From: Galaxea fascicularis
Lineage: Eukaryota; Cnidaria; Anthozoa; Scleractinia; Euphylliidae
Length of the DNA: 64,000 bases
Reading direction: 5' to 3'
NCBI GenBank assembly: GCA_948470475.1
Contig: OX419341.1
Span: 2,161,584 to 2,225,583 of the forward strand
Numbering within the stretch: position 1 is the first letter of the stretch; the number at the start of each line of letters is the position of its first letter. Both the position numbers and the translations under genes were made by a program. Shown here in pieces: positions 57,201 through 64,000 of this stretch. Under the pieces are notes generated by a model. That model saw only the letters and a list, made by a program, of their open reading frames with translations, was not told the DNA's origin and did no database searches.

Positions 57201-60200
57201 TCGGTTTTGAATATTTTTATGAGCAACAAACTCAGTTTGAATTACCTTTCACAACATGAGGTCAAAACAACGACTTGCTGAAAAAAATTACTCAAGCGGC
57301 AAAAAGTGTAAAAGCTAACAGGTCAGTCAGACCTCTCTAGATTTCTTTAAGCGTCCTAACGCTCGATAAGAATATCAGATCTTCTACAGCACAAGGTCAA
57401 CACATTTTCCAGTTGGAAGCAATAGACCTTTTTACCGATACGGCGGCCATCTTGAATTCCAAGGAAATTATGGGTTACCCAAGGGGCAGATGAGAAATAA
57501 TTATAAAGAATACTGTGGCGTGATAACTTTTAACAATAATTTTTCACTAACCATAGAAACCACTGCCAAATACCGTGACAGAAAGATGTAACGCTTGTAA
57601 TATTTGTTTTGGAATATGAGAGACAAGCAGAAACAATTTATCCTGAAAGCTGTGTATACGATAAATTTTCCAGCGATTGCCCCCTCGGCAGCCCATAATT
57701 TCTCAGTCAAAACAATAGAATTCAAGATGGCCGCCGTATCGGTAAAAAGGTCTATTGATTTACACACAGAGACTTGTCACGCACCTTTGCAGAGCCTCCA
57801 GCATCAATGGCGTGACAAGAATATTGATATCCCCAACAAAGCGTAACAGTAGCGTGGCTTCATTGCGTGACTTCTTTGACTCCCTCAGAGTACTGACAGG
57901 GGAGCACTCTGAGCTCGAACTGCTGTATTCTTGATTGATAGCTGAGTTCCAAAGAGTTTTTCGAGCAGAATCACGTTCGCTTTCCATAACACCAGAACTG
58001 AAGAAAGAAAAACAATGTTCAGATAAAGTACATACCATCCAGGTGAGCTTTCATAACTGGACTAGTGAAGCCTATGTAGACCGTGCTAAAATCAACACAA
58101 CAAATGCATGAATAAAATTAGGCCACCTTCCATCTTCGGTTTTTGCTTCGCCTTGAATGTCCTGTGCAGGACTTGCCGCTTTCACTGTGACGTTTGGGGA
58201 AAACATGTTTTCACCACTAGAGGAAGAGGTATTCTCGTCTTCATGCCAATCATCACGATCTGTCCTCCTCTGGGTTTTCTTCACAAGCAGCGGAAACTCG
58301 ATTTTTGTGCCATCTTGGTAAGTGAATTGCGGCACCCCAGGTATAATGAAGTCTTCCTCTGGTTCTATCTCCTACGAATGCAACGTAACAACTCAGTTGA
58401 AGAGTGGGGAAACATTCAGATTACGGCATGCAAGGTACAAACAATTGACTGGTGCCCAGCGCGACAAAACATCCAGCTGGAGAGAAAAATGGGAAAATAT
58501 ACAACCGGTAAAAACAAGCTCAAGCGAGCTTAGTTTTCTGCGAAATACGATTGAAAAGTCGATTTATTATTATTTGATACACAAACCTTCAAATTGTTTG
58601 TAATGCTGAACTGCCGTTGTTCCCGAGGAATCGTAAGAGGTGAATTCCAGTTCAAGCACTCCAGCTGACCCAGATGTTGAGAATATTTGTGAACCAGACT
58701 CGGAGAAGTGATAACAAAATGAGAAGGAGAAAGCATGCCATCTTCAAACCTAATCAGGTCATCGGGCTCTTCCACCGCTGATACAAAAGACTCTGCTGAA
58801 TTCACTCTTGAACCACGACTAAGAATAAAGCATTTATCATTTAAAAGTCAGTTCAGGGATTATAAAACGCCTGTTAGCCGTTCAACGATCTTTAATGTTA
58901 CAGTGCATATGAACAATATTTCATTCACAAATTGAAATGTTTGAGCCGCATTATTTAACTCCAACAAAAAATTCTGATTTAACTGAATCAAATAAATCCA
59001 TACTTCCTGTCTTTTTTATGCACACGTTTTATAGAATCGATTTCATAAACTAGCTTTAAGTAAAATCTCGAACAACATGTCAATACGTGTAAATCTGCGC
59101 AGTGATCCTGGCACTTGCACAGTCACGTGATTGTATAAGATGTGTAAGCACATATGCGTACCCCAAATCAAGTTCATCTAGAAAACTTCCACAAGAGTAA
59201 AACGAAGCCTCGCTACCACGGGACAAATGAGGAGACTTGGAGATGGACTGGCGCTTGGTCCAACCCACGCTATGCTTGGATCCCTGCAAACTCGAGCTTT
59301 TCATTGGTCGCATTTTCTCGGGCATGTTGGAAATACTGGAGGACTGGCGGGGAAATGAATCGCACCAACTGAGGCGAGAAGGCTCAGGGCTAACCTCGTC
59401 ATCTAAAACAAACAGACAAGAAAAGATATTGAGTCTAAAGTGCTTGACACAGTGTATCAAGGTGACAGACTTTGGAACTGAGAATTCCTTCAAGACGTCG
59501 TGCACCAAAGTAGAAATTATTCGTCGTTATCAGGGGTTTCAAAAAGAAAAAAAGTAGCAGGACGATATTCATTAGTACCCGGAGGACTATTGCGCCGCGA
59601 TAGCAGCACAGTGCGGCGGAGCCGAGGCTTATGCCGAAGTATCCGGCGCAAACGCTTAAAGTAGCCGGTGACTTGCGTCGGGCGCCGGCTTAAATTGAAA
59701 TCCCTGCCTTATCCAGTCGCACCAAATGACACCATGTACTTGGGCCCGGTATCCGCTTGTCATCATATTTAATACAGACGTTTAAACTCAGATAGGCCTT
59801 CCGTTTGTCCAAATGCCCTACAGTAGAAACATTTGGAAACGAATATTTTCCAATTGCGTCTGGACGGCAAACTCGATTGAAGTAACATTGTATGATGTAA
59901 TCCATGATTATTACAGCTCGTTCACCCTGTCTAACAGGGACGAATTTCCACGAACAAAACTTGTGCAAAAGTAGTGACTAAAATGGAGAAATGAAGATAA
60001 GTTAGCTCTCCTTGAGTAGCCATGCATTATATTCGACTTCACTCGTTTTCTTACCGATCCCAAGTTCAACATAAGCCTCTTCATTTGTCTGCGCATTCAT
60101 CGCTCTTCTCATTTTCGGAGAGCTGCCCTCTGATCCAGACACATGGTATCGCCGGCGCGTAAAAGCTTCCACTGATCCTACAGGAGTTCGATCGAAATAA

Positions 60201-63107
60201 TTCGAACCCAAAGCATCTAGGTCAGCGCTGCGAGAATACATCAGAGGCCTGGCGCCGCTATCTACAATGTCACCGTCGTCATAGAAACCGGCCTCACTTC
60301 CAAATCCACCAATTCCTGTGTCGTTTTCACTGGCGTCTAATTTCTCAGCGGTAAAGAATCGTGGGCCATTCAAATTTTTGCCAAAGAAGTTACAGCCACC
60401 AGTGCAGCCGCACACCCCGTGCCGCCTGCTCGGGAACTGTTCCTGAGGTTGCCATAGAAACCATAACCGCTGAAACTGAGCATCGTGCATTTCAAGGAAG
60501 TCTTTTTGCTCGCGATAAAGTTCAGGATTTGAGGTAGCGCTGGAGATGTCGGAAACGATTGGTCCGAGTTGTACGGATGCAGCTTCCAACCACGCGGAAT
60601 TTTCTACCAGGGACAGAGGTCGACGGGCCTCGCTGTGGATTACTTTAGTTTTCTCCGGCCAAGGAGTACAAACAAACTGCCGAAGTTTGATGGTTTGAAC
60701 AAAAACGCTCATGCCGGAACTAGACTCGGAACAGTGGAGACTGCATGTCGCAAGTCTGATTGGAAAAACCTGAGGAAAGAATAATCCAAACCATCATAGT
60801 GACTATAACATTTACCATTCGGAATGAAGAACGAGTAGTTTGCATTATAAAATGAAACCTATACTATCTTAGCGATCTTACACAAGCGTTAGTTCGTCGT
60901 ACATAAGCGCGCAGTCTTCTAATGTAAATGTCGAGAGAGCGATGAAATGGAAAGCGAAAATGGTGTCAGAAGTCCCTAGGGAAACTCATATTCACGCCCG
61001 ATAATCCACACTTTAGGAAATGTCCTTTTTCAACCAATCAAAGGTACCAAGGTAAACGGGAATTACTTTCGAAACTCAACTGAAAACCACACTAAATGGC
61101 CAAGGTCATACCTCAAGATTGCAAGCACATCCCGTCTCCACCAAGTACAAATTAACCCTCTCCAAAGAGACTCTAGTCATTTGGTATTTCACGTCATCTT
61201 CCGGAATACACAGCTGCCAAGGGTCCTTTATTCTGTCCAAGGTGCCTTTTGCCGATGTCCCCTCATTCGCCTCTCCTGTAAGGTCCAAATCTCGTGGGAC
61301 CTTCCTTTTCTTGAGCCTTCTTTCGCACTCATTCTGCTGTTTGCCGTGAATGCACTGAACATATGGAGTACTGGGTCCCAGGTCGTTCTCTTTGTTGACG
61401 GTGTGAAAGGCAAATGTTTGTGCCCAGTCTCCCAAGGCTTGCAACTAAAAAGTGCCAAATAAACATTAATAGAATCGTATAGTTTTAGCTTTTTTGTTAG
61501 CTTAAAGTTCCGTCACAAAACAAAATGATTTATATGAGTCTATTTTTTGTTCCCCTGTCGCATAAACCCGTAAGCGGTGCACATCATCTTCTAGACAGGT
61601 TCAATCTGACTGATCTAAGTTCCAACAATTTTTCGTTAGCCGGCGTGCAACCGTGACCTGTTTCCTTTGTTGGACTCGAGTACATCACCGGAAGTAAGAG
61701 ATATCTGCACCCAGGCAATCTTATGTTTGAACGAAACCTACAGCGTGGACCTAAACAAAAATCTATCAACCTTTTTAGCTTGACTGTTCATTATGTTATG
61801 AAAAACGGTCCTACATATTTTACGTCCATCAGCAAAATTCTCTTATGTGAAAATTCAACTGAAAGCTATGAGCAGCAATTTCCTGTAATGTTTAATTTGC
61901 TACAAATTATAGTTCTCTCTTTCTTATTCACGCATAAAATCAAATTCCCTGAGTTTCGGCACTCTGAATGATGAAAGTTCATGAAACGACGTGCCTTACC
62001 TGCGGCATGGTGAGCCTGCCAGATAGTATGCCCAGTTGAATCTCTACAAGCCATGCGTACTCCAATGTCTCACACTCAGGAGGGCGGTCCAGCCCTGAAA
62101 ACATGGCGTGTCCACGGAGCTGCAATCCAGATAAACTCAGATGGCCTTGGGACAGATTCTGATTTACGCTTCCTCGCTAAAGAATTAAGCAAACACAGCA
62201 ACATAAAGAAAATGTCCTTCTCCCTTAACACGGAAGCAGGACCGCCGCTAACGTTTCAAGTAGGTAAGGTCAATCCGCAATGTTCACACACTGTTTTGTT
62301 CGCAAATTGTTTTGAACTGATATGGAAAAGACAATCCCCGAAACGTACACAACGTAAGTGGTTGTGAAAAGACTTCAGACTTTAAAGGGATTGAAAACCA
62401 CGACCTCTGTGATACAGTCAAAACCCGCATAAAGGAACCTATGTTTTCCAGTTTCCGGCTGATGTCTTTCTTATATATTGGGTACTTAGTGAAAAATCAG
62501 CTTCAAGCCAGAGCTATTATTAACATGTTCTTAATTCTGTCTGAAAATTATACACTGTATTGCACAGCTGACACTGCTTTATTAATTGACTCCATCCTCT
62601 CAAATCAAGGGACTGGTCATTAATTACAAGGGAATTGCCGGCGCAGATAAATGAGAGGTAGTAGTTTTGGAATAGGTGATTGAAAACCAAATAACCAACA
62701 CAGCAACATAAACATTACCCTAAGAAATACGCTGGTACCCAGTATTTCCTTTAAAATAAGAACAAGTAGAATTTATCAGGCTGAATTGGTTCTTATGTAT
62801 ATGGTGTTCGTTTTACCAAATTTTTCAGCTGGAGGTTCTTAATCCACTTGTTCTTTTATGCGGGTTTTTAGTGTACAATAATAATGCTCTTAGACTACCA
62901 ACTGAGCTACCAAGAAAACTGGGAGCACTGAGGTGATTTAGTGAGAAGGTAACCAAACTGTTTTGTTACCTCGTTCCCGTCAGTAAGCACGAGAGTAGCA
63001 GGGGTGAGATGAAGCTGTAGCCGCGTTTCAGTATACGTCTTGTGCATTTCAAATGAAAGCCTCTCCATCAACAGTAGAGGGCTGGAGGGTTCATTTGGAC
63101 CGCAGTG
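28809..63107 (-). CDS. BLTP1: BLTP1 (KIAA1109/tweek/FSA) bridge-like lipid transfer protein, 44 exons, 5' part outside window
   Basis: Exons (minus): 63107-62970, 62176-62000, 61444-61112, 60769-60055, 59402-59162, 58806-58587, 58371-58127, 57997-57785, 57155-55697, 55174-54748, 54114-53767, 53436-53132, 52615-52147, 51743-51423, 50598-50445, 49994-49748, 49610-49521, 48743-48486, 48131-47994, 47524-47401, 47050-46980, 46872-46792, 46468-46372, 45812-45739, 45461-45426, 42252-42118, 41649-41616, 41164-40976, 40885-40823, 40616-40310, 39736-39587, 38793-38275, 38015-36847, 36521-36305, 36129-35978, 35803-35645, 35071-34861, 34579-34422, 34058-33882, 33404-33145, 32768-32444, 31410-31077, 30899-30727, 29167-28809. 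Every junction is phase-consistent. The sum is 12072 nt, or 4023 residues plus stop. Human BLTP1 is about 5000 residues, so roughly the first 1000, including the chorein-like N-terminus, lie upstream. The protein family forms a hydrophobic groove that moves lipids between membranes at ER contact sites. The exon 33404-33145 donor (CCA|GTCACC) is the weakest call. Confidence 0.95.
29580..30171 (+). mobile_element. Dimeric tRNA-derived SINE insertion with 14-bp target duplication
   Basis: Two SINE units (about 29636-29873 and 29938-30171) share tRNA-like heads of 73 nt (29671-29743 and 29973-30045). The heads start gacctcgtagcttag, carry gtgggttcgattcccac as B box and end cgaggtc. Common bodies follow with 'actagggctaacgcccagtg' and 'gggtttctattagcacttta'. 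The whole insertion is bounded by direct repeats caatttgagtggct at 29566-29579 and 30172-30185. It lies in the last BLTP1 intron. Confidence 0.88.
30231..30297. repeat. Short hairpin element
   Basis: Arms taaagcgaatgatgcacg and cgtgtatcattcgctta with an inner palindrome acatttgttgctcaacaaatgt, in the last BLTP1 intron. Confidence 0.85.
30521..30661. repeat. MITE with CTTATTAACC ends
   Basis: Ends cttattaacctcg and tcggttaataag are inverted. Inner arms 'cattacagggaaatctcaga' and 'tctgagatttccctgta' also pair. It resembles the 18978-19269 element at its ends. Confidence 0.85.
31559..31662. repeat. (CAT)n/(ATC)n microsatellite
   Basis: About 100 bp of imperfect catcat and caccat units in the BLTP1 intron between exons 32768-32444 and 31410-31077. 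It produces artefactual poly-His and poly-Met frames. Confidence 0.95.
31842..32090. repeat. 249-bp near-palindromic MITE
   Basis: Ends tgtgttcaggtaagctgaaa and its complement. Arms pair over roughly 95 bp each, with 'ccttaaatctaccaaataaa' near the centre. It lies in the same BLTP1 intron as the CAT array. Confidence 0.92.
33412..33433. repeat. (AAGG)n microsatellite at a splice acceptor
   Basis: On the minus strand this reads as five TTCC units ending 6 bp before the AG of BLTP1 exon 33404-33145, so it doubles as the polypyrimidine tract. Confidence 0.85.
42253..45425. other. Largest BLTP1 intron in the window (3.2 kb)
   Basis: Holds the CAGGGTTGCCAC element, a (TTCAG)n array at 42875-42906, a short (TAAA)n stretch near 43073-43088 and a hairpin rich in cacgtg at about 44500-44540. 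No extra exon is supported; a minus frame at 44967-45070 following a CTGCTCAG acceptor lacks a donor. Confidence 0.6.
42416..42756. repeat. MITE with CAGGGTTGCCAC ends
   Basis: The inverted termini cagggttgccac (42416-42427) and gtggcaaccctg (42745-42756) are flanked by TAGGT on both sides (42411-42415, 42757-42761). The interior repeats 'tttccctgacctt' motifs. The CAGGG ends recall hAT elements, but the flanking repeat is 5 rather than 8 bp, so class is uncertain. Confidence 0.8.
45426..57155 (-). CDS. BLTP1: BLTP1, central exons including a 1459-nt exon and several very small exons
   Basis: Exon 57155-55697 encodes 486 residues. It opens with the conserved RYLSSISRQDAILHPALVV, then runs through a long Ser/Glu/Lys-rich region with many SSS and DSDKESDADDD-type stretches, and returns to folded sequence (VNFTNIWFNLASPTSFK). 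Middle exons carry conserved blocks such as GLIDIDIPQHPVALHSMMTR (50598-50445), GRTGKNSKFKLAMPLHSLSF (49610-49521) and DKETFLVTLTKPRLYVQ (46468-46372). Exon 53436-53132 ends in a Lys/Arg-rich stretch. The smallest exon, 45461-45426, is 36 nt (12 codons) and keeps frame if skipped, so it may be alternatively spliced. Confidence 0.9.
47740..47858 (-). mobile_element. Truncated tRNA-derived SINE copy
   Basis: Same family as 19319-19542: 'ggagaggggaaaaccggagt', 'cacatatgacacc', and an A-box region 'ctcaccactgcgccatccct' on the plus strand. Part of the B-box region is deleted. It lies in the BLTP1 intron between 48131-47994 and 47524-47401. Confidence 0.75.
49297..49485. repeat. Dispersed repeat copy (TTTAAACCCTTACAGTGATCAG family)
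   Basis: The fullest copy of the family also seen at 1038-1160, 4185-4379 and 23120-23265. It shares 'ggttatgagaataaaggaa', 'tgatcat', 'gaagagaatat' and 'gatatc/gatgta' in order with 23181-23265. Confidence 0.7.
54347..54423 (-). mobile_element. Head fragment of a tRNA-derived SINE
   Basis: The minus strand reads AGGGTGGCGCAATAGTGACA ... GATTCGATTCCTGG, an A-box and B-box pair as in the 19319-19542 family. It lies in the BLTP1 intron between 55174-54748 and 54114-53767. Confidence 0.65.
57420..57757. repeat. 338-bp MITE with caatagacctttttaccgat ends
   Basis: Terminal inverted repeats of about 39 bp (left from 57420, right to 57757) include 'acggcggccatcttgaattc'. The right edge lies 27 bp from the 3' end of BLTP1 exon 57997-57785. 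The interior is AT-rich without coding potential. Confidence 0.93.
57785..63107 (-). CDS. BLTP1: BLTP1, first eight exons in window (mid N-terminal part of the protein)
   Basis: These exons carry the repeating beta-rich segments of the lipid-transfer groove interrupted by disordered inserts. The second exon in the window (62176-62000) contains LSGLQLRGHAMFSG and LEYAWLVEIQLG, typical of this protein. Exon 61444-61112 starts LQALGDWAQTFAFH. Exon 60769-60055 contains RLWFLWQP followed by a Cys/Gly-rich patch, CGCTGGCNFFG, which also exists in vertebrate orthologues. Exon 59402-59162 is Ser-rich and likely unstructured. The donor of 59402-59162 (TTTGGG|GTACGC) was chosen because it keeps frame with 58806-58587. 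No further exon is evident between 63108 and 64000, where a degenerate tandem repeat and retroelement sequence begin. Confidence 0.9.
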
Positions 63108-63169
63108 CTGAAATGGAACGCAGGCGTAAGAGAGAAGTTAAAGTCAAGTGAATCCATGGGTCTACTGAC

Positions 63170-63422
63170 CGTCTGTCCGTCAATCGGTCAGACTGTCCAT
63201 CTGTCAGTCCACACGTCTGTCTGCTTGTCAGTCCGTCTGTCTGTTGATCCATTTCTTGTGGAGTCTAACAATGTGCATACAACAGCCTCCGATGAAGTCT
63301 GTCGATCACTCTATTTGCCTGTACGTCTGTCAGACTGATGGTGTGTTGGTCCGTCTCTATGTCTGTTCGTCTGACTTTAAGTCAGTCGTTTTGTCAGTCG
63401 ATCTCTCTGTCCGTCCGCAGGT
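63170..63422. repeat. Degenerate GTCTGTC/GTCCGTC tandem repeat
   Basis: A 250-bp run of variants of gtctgtc, gtcagtc and gtccgtc, immediately upstream (on the minus strand) of BLTP1 exon 63107-62970. It produces artefactual Ser/Val/Leu-rich frames. Confidence 0.85.
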
Positions 63423-63484
63423 CTGTGTTTTAGCACCTTATAAACAAAATATAATAAAATTAAAACAAAGGAAATCAGCTTTAG

Positions 63485-63600
63485 CAGTGGACATCCACAT
63501 AGTGGCTCTTATCGAATTTGGAAAGTGTTGGTTTTTAGGAGAGCTAGGAAAACCGGAGTACTCTGAGAAAAACCTCTCGGACCAGAGAAGAGAATCAACA
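63485..63600 (-). mobile_element. Truncated tRNA-derived SINE copy joined to LINE sequence
   Basis: Shares 'cagtggacatc', 'gtggctcttatc', 'tttggaaagtgttggttttt' and 'aaacctctcgga' with 19319-19542. It ends abruptly where the reverse-transcriptase homology begins. Confidence 0.75.
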
Positions 63601-63604
63601 ACAA

Positions 63605-64000
63605 ACTCCTGGTGTTACTCTTGATTGCCATCTTACATGGTAGAAACACATTGATAATATATGTTCAATTGTCAACAGTAGATTGTATCTCTTAAGAAGG
63701 ATCAAACCGTTTCTTAATCATCACTGTGCTCTACGTTTCTTCAACTCTTGTATACATAACCTCTTTATCTATTGTTCGAGTGCTTGGGGTAATTGTTCGA
63801 GTTATTTATTGTCTTGTCTTCTTCGCCTTCAAAAACGTGCAGCTAGATTGTTTCTTGATGCTGACTTCAATCAACCATCTGTAAGCTTATTTTCTCAACT
63901 CAAATGGCTTCCTATTTTCGACCTTATAAAACTAAGAAAACTTGTACTCTTATTTACTATCCTTAATAACCCTGATACTCCTCTTTGTCTTAAATGTAAA
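63605..64000 (+). pseudogene. 3' part of a LINE reverse transcriptase (continues past window)
   Basis: The frame from about 63614 reads GVTLDCHLTW, a TAG stop at 63645, then HIDNICSIVNSRLYLLRRIK, LQKRAARLFLDAD and LKWLPIFDLIKLRKLV to the window edge. This is the C-terminal 'thumb' part of CR1/jockey-type reverse transcriptases. The internal stop and missing 5' part show it is inactive. Probably the same broad family as 15844-16680, covering the portion that copy lacks. Confidence 0.85.

Noticed and set aside
63160..63430. CRISPR-like regular repeats
   Set aside because: The host is eukaryotic and the repeat is a simple degenerate heptamer without spacers.
63105..63624. Plus-strand ORFs rich in Ser/Val/Leu
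   Set aside because: They translate the degenerate GTCTGTC tandem repeat and SINE sequence.

Overview
This is eukaryotic DNA, most likely from a reef-building coral (Cnidaria, Scleractinia). Its genes are split into many short exons with GT-AG introns. The proteins are animal proteins (BLTP1/KIAA1109, lysosomal Pro-X carboxypeptidase, DNAJA3/Tid1). The introns are packed with small inverted-repeat elements and tRNA-derived SINEs that resemble the coral repeats I know. The species call is inference; no marker gene is present.

Layout. (1) 1-2098, plus strand: the last two coding exons of a DNAJA3-like mitochondrial DnaJ co-chaperone. Their intron holds an intact 114-codon single-pass membrane ORF on the same strand. 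(2) 3303-11979, minus strand: a complete 14-exon PRCP-like serine carboxypeptidase (S28) of 519 residues, convergent with DNAJA3. (3) 14065 to about 28565, minus strand: a patatin-like phospholipase. The nucleophile and the catalytic Asp are separated by about 550 residues that include several membrane helices. Five 3' coding exons are firm, three upstream exons join in phase, and two more 5' exons are tentative. (4) 28809-63107, minus strand: 44 consecutive exons of a BLTP1 (KIAA1109, tweek, FSA) orthologue. They encode 4023 residues down to the C-terminus; the 5' part lies beyond the window. (5) 63485-64000: a SINE fragment followed by the 3' part of a non-LTR reverse transcriptase.

All exon boundaries were read by hand from splice consensus and reading-frame phase. 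For PRCP and BLTP1 the summed exon lengths are exact multiples of three, a strong internal check. BLTP1, the patatin gene and PRCP run head to tail on the minus strand. I see no evidence that they are co-transcribed. Two of the three act on lipids: BLTP1 is a bridge-like lipid transfer protein and the patatin gene a predicted membrane lipid acyl hydrolase.

Most of the remaining sequence is intron. It carries at least a dozen MITE-like inverted repeats (two with TTA duplications of Harbinger type), two tRNA-derived SINE families, one with a dimeric insertion flanked by a 14-bp target duplication, two degraded LINE reverse-transcriptase fragments, and several microsatellites.
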